A stretch of DNA of 36,967 bases, from positions 1-36,967 of IMG/VR virus record IMGVR_UViG_3300048987_000005; one strand, 5' to 3'. Positions 8,300 through 17,220 of this stretch are shown piece by piece (position 1 is the first letter of the stretch; the number at the start of each line of letters is the position of its first letter). This DNA is from a virus. The translations under genes and the position numbers were made by a program. The notes below the pieces were generated by a model. That model did no database searches. It was given only the letters and a program-made list of their open reading frames with translations, and had not been told where the DNA came from.

Positions 8300-9816
8300 T
8301 ACGGAGCCCCAGAAGCAGAGATATGAGTCTTAACAGTGAAGTGCATTTCACCACGATAGAATGAAAATGGACTAGTTAGAGAATGTACACAGTTCAGTTG
8401 AAAGACTCTACATCTCCCAGCTCCTGGAATCTTATACGCTTTGCGAAGTGTAGCATGGAATCCAGGAGATGTTGAAGCTCTGGAAGAACCATCTCCAATC
8501 ATGTTGAATAGAGGACTTCCTCTTGCAGTATACTCTAAACTATTCCATTTATTGCGCCAATACCAATCTATAAAGCTTGAATACTCTTTAGAAGTAAACT
8601 GAGATGGATAAGCAGTACCTGTACCTACAGTACCGTACTGAAAACCATCAGCAAATGAATTATACCCTGACGCCAAAAATGTGTCATAACCTGCCGAACT
8701 AACAGCATCTTCTAGCATTTCATAAATATTAGTGCCATCTATTAAAACAAATGCAGTCTCAGAAGAACCACCCTCATTAGGAGGTAATACATAAAAATCA
8801 GTAGGTGTGCCAATTCCACCAACACCAAAAACCCAATTAGACCAAGCTTTAGTTAATAAATTATAAACATAAAAATAAGACCCATAAGCAGTACTAGCCA
8901 TCATTATAAGATTAAAACCCCAAAGAGCTAATCTCCAAGTAGAAGATCCAATGATGACATTACTATATAGTAATTGAGTACGATCCCAAATATTTTGACT
9001 TAAGTTAACAAAGCTTGTTCCATTAGTCTTCACTAAACCTTGAGAAGAAATGAAATAAACTTCATTATCATAAGACAAAACAGCGCTACCGGAGTTAGCA
9101 GAAGAACGGGCGCACCCAAGTGTATTATTTATTTTACGAAGAACCCAATCAGCAGGACTAGTACCTTGAACATAAAGAGTCCAAACTGAATAGTTCTTAA
9201 AAATAAACAGCAAGTCCCCAACAGAAATAATAGCTGAAATTCTATCATAATAATCTACACCAACATCAAGGGAACTAGCAACCTGCCAAGTATCTGGTGC
9301 GTTAGGATCAGAAAAATATATACGACTTGGGTTAAGTGTAAGTCCAGCTGCAAACAAACGCCCTTTATGATAATCAGCTGCTATAGAAACAGGTGAGTTT
9401 GTAAGTACAGCACCTACTGTATTAAAGGCAGTAAACTTATGAATACCATCAGAAAACCCACCATATAGTGTACCATTAACGTACTTAACCCAACTAAGAC
9501 CTGAAGCTCCTGTAATGTTATTGGTACCTGGAGACCCTAAACTCCAAGTAAAGGCTGAAGGGGAGCCATTAAAAATAAGCCTTCCATTAAGATTATCCGG
9601 TCCAATAATATTGTAAGGGGAGTTAGGAAGTGCAGGGGAATTAGTCTTCCAAAAACCAGGCCTCTTTACAATATTACCATCTTGATCAAAATATATATTC
9701 TTGGCAACAACTAACTCATTATCTGCAATCTCAGTTGGTGGTGTTTGAGTATTCAACCCACCGCCAAAAAGCATCTCACGCTGTGTATACCGTAAAGTTC
9801 TTACATTGGGCGGCAT
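8299..9816 (-). CDS. Tail nozzle / tail tubular protein B-like protein
   Basis: This is 505 residues with a beta-propeller-like pattern: repeated strands around FTAFN, RLFAAG, PSRIYFSDPNAPDTWQ, GDLLFIFK, SVWTLYVQG and VYFISSQGLVKT. This style is found in distal tail nozzle or stabilisation proteins of podoviruses. The protein follows the adaptor gene, as in that family, and precedes fibre and internal proteins. It probably forms the lower tail tube. GGTGAT precedes the start. Confidence 0.72.
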   Translation of the reverse strand: MPPNVRTLRYTQREMLFGGGLNTQTPPTEIADNELVVAKNIYFDQDGNIVKRPGFWKTNSPALPNSPYNIIGPDNLNGRLIFNGSPSAFTWSLGSPGTNNITGASGLSWVKYVNGTLYGGFSDGIHKFTAFNTVGAVLTNSPVSIAADYHKGRLFAAGLTLNPSRIYFSDPNAPDTWQVASSLDVGVDYYDRISAIISVGDLLFIFKNYSVWTLYVQGTSPADWVLRKINNTLGCARSSANSGSAVLSYDNEVYFISSQGLVKTNGTSFVNLSQNIWDRTQLLYSNVIIGSSTWRLALWGFNLIMMASTAYGSYFYVYNLLTKAWSNWVFGVGGIGTPTDFYVLPPNEGGSSETAFVLIDGTNIYEMLEDAVSSAGYDTFLASGYNSFADGFQYGTVGTGTAYPSQFTSKEYSSFIDWYWRNKWNSLEYTARGSPLFNMIGDGSSRASTSPGFHATLRKAYKIPGAGRCRVFQLNCVHSLTSPFSFYRGEMHFTVKTHISASGAP

Positions 9817-10445
9817 CAGCCATCACCAGCACAAAGCTGAACACTAGGATAACTATCGGACTGTTCTATCTGAGAATCATAGATAGTCTTAAGCAATCTC
9901 ATATCATAATCCTGTTTCGCCTGCTGTGCAGCAGCCCACTCCTGGTCCTGCTCCCAAGCATGCCACAGACAGAAACGTACAAGATCCTCATGAAACATTG
10001 TAGGAATTTCAGGAGTTTGACCAGAGGTAGTTAGTGAAGTTGCGTATCTAATATACCACACAGTAAGCCCATTAGTAATGTTGGCAGGTGGTATGGGATA
10101 GAGATTAAATTTACGCTGCCAGTGAAAATAGTACAGTGTGCTGCTCTGCATAGGCGATGAGAGACGATCAGGAAACAGCATATCAATACTCTGTAGAGTC
10201 AGTCTAACCATCTTGATACCATTGACCATCAACCGCTGCTCTTTAATGAAGTCAGCAGGATATGCGTATTGATCTGTTCCTGCAACAATATTAGCAGTAT
10301 AAGGGGCCTCAAGACACTCAGACTTACGACAAATATCCATCTGCCCGTCATTGATCCAATCAAGGATCATAGTATCATTAATCTGAGCCTGAGCAGTATC
10401 CCCAAAGATATTCTTTACCCTAGTCTGGATCTCACTAACTAACAT
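9816..10445 (-). CDS. Head-tail adaptor / tail tubular protein A-like protein
   Basis: I chose the ATG at 10445 (209 residues) because AAGGTGGAGG directly precedes it; the longer start at 10475 has no ribosome site. The N-terminal pattern MLVSEIQTRVKNIFGD, followed by MILDWINDGQMDICRK and YAYPADFIKEQRLMVNG, is typical of podoviral head completion or tail-tube-A adaptors. These form a ring below the portal. The start overlaps the previous gene by 11 nt. The neighbours (capsid upstream, nozzle downstream) fit. Confidence 0.75.
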   Translation of the reverse strand: MLVSEIQTRVKNIFGDTAQAQINDTMILDWINDGQMDICRKSECLEAPYTANIVAGTDQYAYPADFIKEQRLMVNGIKMVRLTLQSIDMLFPDRLSSPMQSSTLYYFHWQRKFNLYPIPPANITNGLTVWYIRYATSLTTSGQTPEIPTMFHEDLVRFCLWHAWEQDQEWAAAQQAKQDYDMRLLKTIYDSQIEQSDSYPSVQLCAGDG

Positions 10446-10914
10446 CCTCCACCTTCCAGCTAGGCTTGGGGTCATCGTCCACAGTTACTAATTTATCGCC
10501 ATCTTTGAAAGTATACCGCCCTTTGGGTGACTTAAGAATGTGGGTGGTGAGATCATTTGCCTCTCCCATTCTCTCTTGGAAGCGTCTCCCTTCCCTTTGA
10601 CGCAAACTAGCATTATGCTTATCCACAGAAGACAGAACGTCAACCATATGACAATCTGCCATCCTAATGCGTTCCAAAACCCTTTCATCGAGTTGCCAGG
10701 CATAGAAGATCACCCTCCACTCGCCATCATTACAGCGTTCAATAATTCTATACGGAGCATCTCCCATTGCAGCAGCACGTTCTAAGTATTGTACTTTAAG
10801 ATTGGGGTCATACTCATAGATCTTCTGTACAACGTTTAGAACGTCCTGCTCAACAAAAGTACTGTCATCCAACTTAACCATTCCAGTTGGGTTATGGAGT
10901 TCATCCCACGACAT
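10435..10914 (-). CDS. Conserved-looking head-region protein of unknown function
   Basis: The ATG at 10914 (159 residues) is chosen because AAGGAGAG lies just upstream. The protein is charged and mostly helical, with a central strand-rich part (EWRVIFYAWQ) and a basic RQREGRRFQERMGEAND helix. It is the first gene after the hairpin behind the capsid gene and overlaps the adaptor gene. The position suggests a head or neck accessory protein. I cannot name the family. Confidence 0.6.
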   Translation of the reverse strand: MSWDELHNPTGMVKLDDSTFVEQDVLNVVQKIYEYDPNLKVQYLERAAAMGDAPYRIIERCNDGEWRVIFYAWQLDERVLERIRMADCHMVDVLSSVDKHNASLRQREGRRFQERMGEANDLTTHILKSPKGRYTFKDGDKLVTVDDDPKPSWKVEDVS

Positions 10915-10934
10915 GCTATCTCTCCTTGAAAAAG

Positions 10935-10981
10935 CCCTACAGGGCAGTAGGGGAAGGCCCAAAAACTACTGCCCTGTAGGG
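10935..10981 (-). terminator. Strong hairpin after the capsid gene
   Basis: A perfect 16-bp inverted repeat pairs 10935-10950 (CCCTACAGGGCAGTAG) with 10966-10981, around a 15-nt loop. It starts 14 nt after the capsid stop. There is no long U tract on the leftward strand. It may act as a partial terminator or an RNA stabiliser that lifts capsid mRNA levels relative to downstream genes. The stem contains the CCTACAGG word repeated elsewhere in the window. Confidence 0.75.
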
Positions 10982-10994
10982 ATTTAATTAGCTC

Positions 10995-12209
10995 TCAGCC
11001 CTCAATGATGTCGTTAAGAGAACCATGAGCATTACGCTGGTTGGTTCCAACTTCGTAGTAGGACTTAATCAGACCCTCCCAAGCATCAAAGTCATGGACC
11101 CACTTAAGAACAGTTCCATCCTTATCAGCCCAATGCCACGGCTTGCTACGGAAAATCTTGATCTTAGGCTCAGTGACAAAACGAGCCTTGTTCGGAGGAG
11201 CATCCACATCCTCAACCAGCGGAATTTCCTTAGCACCGTAGTTAAACGGAAGCCCCTGGAAACCACCAGCGTATTCCTTAGTGTCAGTGTAACGCCGCTG
11301 CTGAGTAAGCAGGTTGAAATAAGCACGACGAACACCAAGACTAGTGAAGATAGCAGTAGGACGCTGACCAGACTTAACTCTAATGCCGTCACAAAGCTCA
11401 ATCATAATGCCTTCAGAGAGAGCCCGAAGAGTACCAGCGCCAGCAGGGTTATTACGGATAACTGCCTTCCACTTGGGTTGGGCAGCAACAGTAACACCAT
11501 GAAGAGTAACAGTGTCAGAAATAATGTTGCCGAAACCGGAAGGTTCACGAAGAGTACCACCAACGTAGTTACCCTCACGATAAATTCCATCCGTTGACGA
11601 AGCTGTAGCATCAGCACCGTCATAGGTAACAACAAGAGTAGTTTCGTTGATAGCAGTAATGTTACGTGCTAGTGCAATAGTTGCACCGTTAGAACGTGTA
11701 AGAATGTCAATACGCATGTTAATTTCAAGGTATTGAATGTTGTCTACAGTAACAGTGTTAGCACCATCAGCTGTAACAGAAGCCAACAGTCCAGTCTGGT
11801 CACCATAGGTAATACGGTTTTCGTCCTTCGCAATGTCATCCTTGATGCGGTTCATTTCCTCGTCAAGACCTGAAGCAAACGACTGCGGATTCGTGTCCGC
11901 AAGCTCCATGACTTGACCAGTAATACGAGCCCTAGCGTAACCATACTGAAGAGGAACATGAACAGCAGCATAGCCCTGGTTACCGGCAGCAGGGAGAGTT
12001 TCAAGCTCTCGTCTCCAACCTACACCAGTGTTACGAGTAACATGGATAGGAAAGTCAACGTACTTACCACCAACAGTTTCAACCACTCCATCAGAAGTAC
12101 GCTCAATGCGGGAACGAGCAACGTTCTCCTGGTTAATTTGGTCCTCAATACGACCCTCATAAACTTCCTTGAGAATCGCGTCAAGGGTGGTCATTGTTGC
12201 TTGAGCCAT
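10995..12209 (-). CDS. Major capsid protein, HK97-type fold
   Basis: This is 404 residues. The N-terminal arm leads to an E-loop-like region (about 45-95, KYVDFPIHVTRN and GVGWRRELETLP), a long helix (about 112-135) and an inserted beta domain (about 145-216). The spine-helix/P-domain region TLRALSEGIMIELCDGIRVK comes next, then PTAIFTSLGVRRAYFNLL, both usual in phage capsid proteins of this fold. The start has AAGGGAG. It follows the scaffold gene and is followed by the hairpin. The inserted domain also occurs in the 182-aa protein at 13929-14477. Confidence 0.88.
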   Translation of the reverse strand: MAQATMTTLDAILKEVYEGRIEDQINQENVARSRIERTSDGVVETVGGKYVDFPIHVTRNTGVGWRRELETLPAAGNQGYAAVHVPLQYGYARARITGQVMELADTNPQSFASGLDEEMNRIKDDIAKDENRITYGDQTGLLASVTADGANTVTVDNIQYLEINMRIDILTRSNGATIALARNITAINETTLVVTYDGADATASSTDGIYREGNYVGGTLREPSGFGNIISDTVTLHGVTVAAQPKWKAVIRNNPAGAGTLRALSEGIMIELCDGIRVKSGQRPTAIFTSLGVRRAYFNLLTQQRRYTDTKEYAGGFQGLPFNYGAKEIPLVEDVDAPPNKARFVTEPKIKIFRSKPWHWADKDGTVLKWVHDFDAWEGLIKSYYEVGTNQRNAHGSLNDIIEG

Positions 12210-12219
12210 TATAACTCCC

Positions 12220-13095
12220 TTATTGCCCGGCTTGATTAGCCTGGGTAATTACATTAGCAATTAAGTTTTTAATGTCGCGGGAGTCATACGAACCAAGTCT
12301 CTGTGGTTCTGCCTGAGCAACAGCACCACCACCAGCAGATGAGAGCATTGCAGGAGGAAGGTTCGCAGTTGCTTGCGAAGCCTTATTAATGATCTCCTGT
12401 GCCATTGATTGCCATTGCTTAACGGCAGCTTCCCCATCAATACCGTTAGCAATAGCCATCGTAACATACTGCTCATCAAAGTCACCTAGTTCTGTTTTTA
12501 ACAGACCCATGTAACTTTCAAACTCTGAGTCCTGCTGCGTCTCTGTTCTTTGAGTTTGTTCTCCAAGAACATACTGAGCGAGCGCCTCTAGAACTTGCTG
12601 CTGTTGTGTAAGCTGTTCAGTAATCTCAGGAGGAAGCCCCTGGATAACTTGGTCCGTCTGACTTCCCGCTTCACTAGGAGGAGTCTGTTCCTTTCCATCT
12701 TCAATAGCAAGTGCTTCTCTAAGAGCCTGATACATCTTTTCAGGTTCTTCGTTAAGTACACGGTAAACTTCAGCCATTTGCTGAGTGGTTTCCGAGTCCC
12801 AACCAAGATCGGCATAAGGCTTGTATTGATTATGGAGGTCCTGGAATCTCCTAGTGGTTCCAGCATCCCACTTAGTTAGGTAGGGCTGAAGAATTTCACG
12901 GTGTTCCTCAGGAACATCTTTAAGAATGCCCTGTGCAAAATCGCTGTACTCGTGAGACGAGCCCTGGCCTTCGCTTCCACCTTCTGTACTCGTCCCACCA
13001 GAACCCCCACCTAATTCAGAGGGGTTTGCTTCAAACGCCATAAGCGAGTGGAAGCTCAGGAAGGACGAGCCCTGGAAGAATTTACGTACCCACAT
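12220..13095 (-). CDS. Scaffold protein
   Basis: This is 291 residues, acidic and rich in Gln and Glu, with a Gly/Ser-rich N-terminal part and long helices ending ANVITQANQAGQ. The start at 13095 is preferred because AAGGGGTAGGAA precedes it; the internal Met19 has no ribosome site. Lying immediately upstream of the capsid gene, with this composition, it fits a capsid assembly scaffold that is lost or cleaved on maturation. No protease gene is seen nearby. Confidence 0.72.
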   Translation of the reverse strand: MWVRKFFQGSSFLSFHSLMAFEANPSELGGGSGGTSTEGGSEGQGSSHEYSDFAQGILKDVPEEHREILQPYLTKWDAGTTRRFQDLHNQYKPYADLGWDSETTQQMAEVYRVLNEEPEKMYQALREALAIEDGKEQTPPSEAGSQTDQVIQGLPPEITEQLTQQQQVLEALAQYVLGEQTQRTETQQDSEFESYMGLLKTELGDFDEQYVTMAIANGIDGEAAVKQWQSMAQEIINKASQATANLPPAMLSSAGGGAVAQAEPQRLGSYDSRDIKNLIANVITQANQAGQ

Positions 13096-13098
13096 TTC

Positions 13099-13389
13099 CT
13101 ACCCCTTGTTTATTGTAATATCCACACTCATTTGAGGCTGTTCTGTACCTTCCGAAATTCTAGCTACCCATAGATCACAAGTATCTTCCGCATTGACTAC
13201 ACCAGCAACTCTTCTACAGGCGGAATTCTGTTCTCCTGTATTAAGGTAGTGATCACATTCAAAGCAAGTATCTTTAGTATTGGCGTTATCGTGTGGCCTA
13301 TAATTAGCCTCTTCCTTAGTTATTTTACCACCTAGTCTATCTACTACATAAGCCTTCCTTTGTTTATCCGGTGCATACTGATCTCGCAT
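13099..13389 (-). CDS. Four-cysteine HiPIP-like small protein
   Basis: This is 96 residues. The core has Cys42, Cys45, Cys58 and Cys71 in a C-x2-C-x12-C-x12-C pattern, with RRVAGVVNAEDTCDLW around the last two. This resembles the small HiPIP-like or metal-binding proteins often found near phage head genes. It could bind a metal or an iron-sulfur cluster in the capsid, or act during assembly. It sits three bases after its upstream neighbour. The motif is clear and the function is unknown. Confidence 0.65.
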   Translation of the reverse strand: MRDQYAPDKQRKAYVVDRLGGKITKEEANYRPHDNANTKDTCFECDHYLNTGEQNSACRRVAGVVNAEDTCDLWVARISEGTEQPQMSVDITINKG

Positions 13390-13392
13390 ATC

Positions 13393-13926
13393 TTAACCGT
13401 TCTTGGGCTTAGCGCCTTTTTGAGTATTAGTTTGACTGCGGTATAGAGACTTGATTCCGCCAAAGAGACTCTTAACCGCATTAGCTGTTTCAGTTCCAGC
13501 ATTCCTACCACCAATACTAGCAGTAGGTCCACCGCCAATTTTGTTTAGTACCTTATCTGCACCAGATCTAGCACCTGATGTAGCAGTTCCCAGCGTGGAT
13601 GGCTTTCCTACAGTGGGGGATACACGTCTAACAGCAGCGGCAGGTGCAGAGGCAGGCATAGGAACTGAACTAGGCTTAGCTGTAGTTGCAGTAATGTTTC
13701 CGGAATCACCCTTCGCACTACTTGCAGCAGCAGTATTAATGGCCTGACTAGAGGAAGCCTTCAAACGCTGAGGTGAGTAGTACCGCTCCATTGCAGTTTT
13801 AAACTCTGGGGAATTATTACCAGAGTTATACTGCTTCAATGCAGCAGACATCCCCATCTTTTTAATTGAATCAATAGTTGATTGACTTACTTTTTGATTA
13901 GTGGGGGGTGCTTGGGGATCAGGCAT
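13393..13926 (-). CDS. Ala/Ser/Thr-rich basic head-region protein
   Basis: This is 177 residues of low complexity. A short helical N-terminus (about 13-60, STIDSIKKMGMSAALKQYNS) is followed by a disordered Ala/Ser/Thr/Gly-rich basic stretch. AAGGGG precedes the start. It lies between the capsid-domain paralogue and the HiPIP-like gene. It could be a minor head protein; no family is recognised. Confidence 0.55.
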   Translation of the reverse strand: MPDPQAPPTNQKVSQSTIDSIKKMGMSAALKQYNSGNNSPEFKTAMERYYSPQRLKASSSQAINTAAASSAKGDSGNITATTAKPSSVPMPASAPAAAVRRVSPTVGKPSTLGTATSGARSGADKVLNKIGGGPTASIGGRNAGTETANAVKSLFGGIKSLYRSQTNTQKGAKPKNG

Positions 13927-13928
13927 AA

Positions 13929-14477
13929 TTACCCCTTAATTGAACCCAACTGGTCATTAACTCTAATAGCATAGATCATATCGTTCATAGTCATTTTATC
14001 AAGTTCAGTCGCTGAATAGGTAGTTGCAGAAATAGCAGTAAGTCTAGCTCTCATCGCATCAATGCTACCAAAGTTAAAGTTATCAAAACCGCTACCTACG
14101 CCCAACCCACCATTGAGGTTAGCGTAGTCCTCCCTACCACCACCAGCAGGTACAGCAGGGGGCTGTGCCAGCTCCCACTGACCCGTAAGATAAATACCAA
14201 ACAGAGTAGTTAGTGTAGCATCTGCTCCAGTGTATACAACAGTATTAGTTACATTATCCACTGACTGTACCACACGACCGACAAATCCAGCGCCAACAGC
14301 ACCTGTAGTTTTAGTTAAAGCATCAATAACCAAACCTACCCTAAAATTACGAATATCAGCTGCTGACACAGTAAAACCATTAGCCGTATCCGTAACCACT
14401 GTTCCAAGAAGTGTCTCATCAACTTTGTCTACAGCACAAACACCTACCTCATTGCCAATCATAGCGCGTGCGCACAT
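13929..14477 (-). CDS. Head-associated protein sharing the capsid protein's inserted domain
   Basis: This is 182 residues. Residues about 27-100 align with residues about 145-216 of the major capsid protein. Shared blocks include TV...I, IDxLT...GA, VVY-x-GADAT and GIY--G. The C-terminal part carries MIYAIRVNDQLGSIKG, loosely like the capsid stretch SEGIMIELCDGIRVKSG. It therefore looks like a partial capsid paralogue, possibly a decoration or vertex protein. AAGGG lies before the start. The alignment was made by eye. Confidence 0.65.
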   Translation of the reverse strand: MCARAMIGNEVGVCAVDKVDETLLGTVVTDTANGFTVSAADIRNFRVGLVIDALTKTTGAVGAGFVGRVVQSVDNVTNTVVYTGADATLTTLFGIYLTGQWELAQPPAVPAGGGREDYANLNGGLGVGSGFDNFNFGSIDAMRARLTAISATTYSATELDKMTMNDMIYAIRVNDQLGSIKG

Positions 14478-14575
14478 TATTTCTTACCCTTCTGTAGCTT
14501 ACGCTTTGCTGCTGCCGTATGGCCTTTCTCTTCAGCAGTCCAGCGCTTTGCTATATCTGGATGCTGACTATACAT
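14477..14575 (-). CDS. 32-residue basic protein with AAAKRKLQKGKK tail
   Basis: This small frame sits between portal and the 182-aa gene, starts at an ATG (14575) five bases after the portal stop, and ends in TAATG overlap with the next start. It encodes a short helix (HPDIAKRWTAEEKG) and a basic tail matching three other small late proteins. The ribosome site is weak. Tight packing and the shared tail argue that it is real. Confidence 0.55.
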   Translation of the reverse strand: MYSQHPDIAKRWTAEEKGHTAAAKRKLQKGKK

Positions 14576-14579
14576 GAAC

Positions 14580-16583
14580 TTACGTTGCTGCTGGCTGCGA
14601 AACGGCACCCCCACCTCCTTGAGGAGCGCCCCCATTGAGTTGAGGCTGGCTACCATTTGGCGGCATTCCTCCTACAGGCTGCGGAGGAGGTACTTGTTGA
14701 CCTCTACCAATAGCAATCAACTTAGGATCATCTGGAGCTAGCTGCATCCCTAGCATAAGTGCCATCTTCTGACGATGTCCACTTATGTGCTGTTGGAATG
14801 CAGTCTTCTGCTCGTCCTTGAGATTCTCATATTCCTCAGTCTTGCAATAACCCTCATGCTCTTGAACATGAACAATATCAATGTCGTAAGTGTTAGATCC
14901 AAATGCAGGCTCTCCGCTCGATAGCCTGTCATTTTCTCTCTGAGCCTGTCGGGCATCACGTTGCAGTTCTTCATACATACGTCCAGTCTCGGACATATTA
15001 AGGTACTTAAGCCCCTGCTCAGGAGGAACATACCCATCCTTCATTAACTCCAGAATGAATGCTTGCTTCGCTGCTCTAGATACAGGTGTTGCAGAACCAG
15101 ACTCAATCTTGAAGTTAGTATTACCACGAATACTTTCAGCCGAAAACTTATGTGCTTCCCACTTACCATTGACACCTGTAACTTGTACCATCCTCTCAGC
15201 CTGCCAGAACTGAGCAACATGAGAGAGGAAGTGTCTTCCGAGTCTTTCTACTCCCTCCTCTAAGCTAGCTACAGTCAAGAGGAGCTTAGAGTCATCCTGC
15301 TCCTGTAGGAAAGAAATAGCAGTAGCAGCACTTACTCCCGGAGGAGCATTGCCACGAGAGATGTCATGCTGTGAAGCACTGTCATCCATGTCAAGCTTAA
15401 TACGCTCCACTTCATCAATAACATAAGATGGTAGGTTTTGAAGTGGAAGAGGCTGGGGAGGAGCGAAACCAGGAGTGTAAAAAATGATAAGCCCAGGCTC
15501 ACTAGTGATACGGTTAGGGTCCACCGAACCACGAACAGCCACCAATTGTGGCTTTGACATTCTGTTCTTTGCTTCAACAATCTGACTCCTAGTGCGGTTG
15601 TATTCTTTTTGCAAAGGAATCAAGTCTGCAATAGAAGATTCACCATAAAAACGACCTGTAGGGATGTGGTCAAGCTTCGTGTATGGGTATTCCTTATGTT
15701 CATAAGGCCAACCTTCCTTAGAATACAGAAGCTTGTCCTTAGTAGCCATAATGAATAGCCCATCGGGAAACTTGCTATTAGGCTGAAACCATCCTTCTCT
15801 AACTGAAACGTAACGCTTCTGATTAGAAGAACCACCAACCCCTAGCGCTGAAAGGAATCTCTGCTCAAAAATACCACCCCCAGAAGCACTTGAATCTGGC
15901 TGAACATCTACATCAAAATTCTTCTTAATCCAACCAGGATCTTTAGCCATCTCTTGAATAAGAAATGGCTGATTTTCCAATTCCTGCTCCTGAAGATCAG
16001 GAACAATCATATGGAACGGAGTTACAGGTTCAGCACAAATCTTACCCTTCACCTTATCCGAATCCATTGCATTCTTATCGTACCAGTCTTTCACAAAACT
16101 GGTACCACAAATAAGCTCCCAGAACACGGCTTGGCGAATAACACGGTTCATGTGGTTTTCACGCCACAGATATTCGTGAATATTCTCACCAGCCCTAGCT
16201 CCAGCTAAATCAGCTTCGTCTGTAGTAGATGGAATTACAAAGCCCCTCGGCTTCTCTTTGGTGATTTTAGCAAGCTCCCCACGAACAACAGTCCTAATGC
16301 GATTACATACAAACCTAACTCGCCAAGAGGGAGCTGCCGGTTCGTACAGTTTTGAGTAGCTAACATCAGAAGAGTATCCAGTTGCATCCAAAGCTCCAGA
16401 CGTAGCCCATTGCACATAATGCTTTCCAAAGTAAAAAGCCATGTGCATGTACCACAAACGCTCAAAGTTGAAGCGACCCTGTCTAGCAAGATTATATGAC
16501 TTATTAAAGTAGTCTACCAGTTCCTTTTCAGGATTGCCAGTCGACAACTTGTTTGCAATCAAATCTCGGATTGCAGTAGCCAT
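14580..16583 (-). CDS. Portal protein
   Basis: This is 667 residues. N-terminal helices (RFNFERLWYMHMAFYFGKHYVQW) lead to a wing-like region with RVRFVCNRIRTVVRGELAKI. The central part has YPYTKLDHIPTGRFYGESSI, then the long-helix region LIPLQKEYNRTRSQIVEAKNR, typical of P22-like podoviral portals. The C-terminus is Pro/Gly/Gln-rich and probably flexible. Portals form the dodecameric DNA channel at one vertex and the terminase docking site. The gene lies between large terminase and capsid genes, as expected. Confidence 0.85.
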   Translation of the reverse strand: MATAIRDLIANKLSTGNPEKELVDYFNKSYNLARQGRFNFERLWYMHMAFYFGKHYVQWATSGALDATGYSSDVSYSKLYEPAAPSWRVRFVCNRIRTVVRGELAKITKEKPRGFVIPSTTDEADLAGARAGENIHEYLWRENHMNRVIRQAVFWELICGTSFVKDWYDKNAMDSDKVKGKICAEPVTPFHMIVPDLQEQELENQPFLIQEMAKDPGWIKKNFDVDVQPDSSASGGGIFEQRFLSALGVGGSSNQKRYVSVREGWFQPNSKFPDGLFIMATKDKLLYSKEGWPYEHKEYPYTKLDHIPTGRFYGESSIADLIPLQKEYNRTRSQIVEAKNRMSKPQLVAVRGSVDPNRITSEPGLIIFYTPGFAPPQPLPLQNLPSYVIDEVERIKLDMDDSASQHDISRGNAPPGVSAATAISFLQEQDDSKLLLTVASLEEGVERLGRHFLSHVAQFWQAERMVQVTGVNGKWEAHKFSAESIRGNTNFKIESGSATPVSRAAKQAFILELMKDGYVPPEQGLKYLNMSETGRMYEELQRDARQAQRENDRLSSGEPAFGSNTYDIDIVHVQEHEGYCKTEEYENLKDEQKTAFQQHISGHRQKMALMLGMQLAPDDPKLIAIGRGQQVPPPQPVGGMPPNGSQPQLNGGAPQGGGGAVSQPAAT

Positions 16584-16586
16584 ATG

Positions 16587-16958
16587 CTAGACTCTCTCTT
16601 GCTTGATTCCCAGTTCTTCTAACTCAGGACCAAGATCCACAATCACTTCACCAAGACCTACAGTTTCATTATATGACTGAGCAAAACGTCTTAACTCCTC
16701 TTCATCACTCATACCCTTACCTTCAATAGGATCAGAGGTCAAGGCTGAAGTCTGAAGCTGACTGTTCATTTGAGTGTAGCTCGTCCATTCCTTCGTCATG
16801 CAGCGATTCAGCAGTCTCTCCCTCTCCAATTCCCACTGAATCCTCTGCTGAGAAGAACTCCGCTGCTCCGCTTTCAGCAATCTTAGTAGCATACCCACCA
16901 CGAACAACGACATTACCATCGTCGGTAAGACGATAGCCAGCACTTGCCAAGGCGTCAT
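16587..16958 (-). CDS. Small membrane protein with charged coiled coil, in overlapping frame
   Basis: I chose the ATG at 16958 (123 residues) because GGAGAAG lies just upstream. One transmembrane helix (about 5-27, LAIVLPTMVMSLFVVGMLLRLL) is followed by a charged helix (IQWELERERLLNRCMTKEW) and an acidic tail. Its first 227 nt lie inside the neighbouring 162-aa gene in another frame. It ends four bases before portal. Similar single-span proteins with an ERER-type helix occur near phage portal genes; the role is unknown. Confidence 0.6.
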   Translation of the reverse strand: MTPWQVLAIVLPTMVMSLFVVGMLLRLLKAEQRSSSQQRIQWELERERLLNRCMTKEWTSYTQMNSQLQTSALTSDPIEGKGMSDEEELRRFAQSYNETVGLGEVIVDLGPELEELGIKQERV

Positions 16959-17220
16959 GAATCTTCTCCAAATCACCTAATCTCTTAATTAGCTCATAGT
17001 TCTGAGCCTGTAGCTCCTCATTAGAAATACGGAGTTCTTTATACTCATCAAAACTAAGATAAGCATACAGCTTAGCCATTTCACCCAGACACATATTACA
17101 AATGTAAAATGCACCATCGTAATCTAAAGAAATTCCGGTATCAACATAGGAATCTCTAATAGACGCTCTACAAATGAAACAGCATCCAGGTGGTAGTGTT
17201 GGCGCATAGACTAACTGCAT
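16732..17220 (-). CDS. Cys-pair zinc-binding-like protein with coiled coil
   Basis: This is 162 residues. The N-terminal part has CCFIC (13-17) and CNMC (about 41-44), able to bind zinc. A coiled coil (about 58-92, EELQAQNYELIKRLGDLEKIHDAL) and an acidic tail follow. The start has CCGGAG at good spacing. The C-terminal half overlaps the membrane-protein gene downstream in a different frame, and both have good ribosome sites. No family name can be given. Confidence 0.6.
   Translation of the reverse strand: MQLVYAPTLPPGCCFICRASIRDSYVDTGISLDYDGAFYICNMCLGEMAKLYAYLSFDEYKELRISNEELQAQNYELIKRLGDLEKIHDALASAGYRLTDDGNVVVRGGYATKIAESGAAEFFSAEDSVGIGEGETAESLHDEGMDELHSNEQSASDFSLDL

Noticed and set aside
11025-11597. 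Rightward 190-aa frame
   Set aside because: Antisense shadow of the major capsid gene with low-complexity Ser/Thr/Leu composition.
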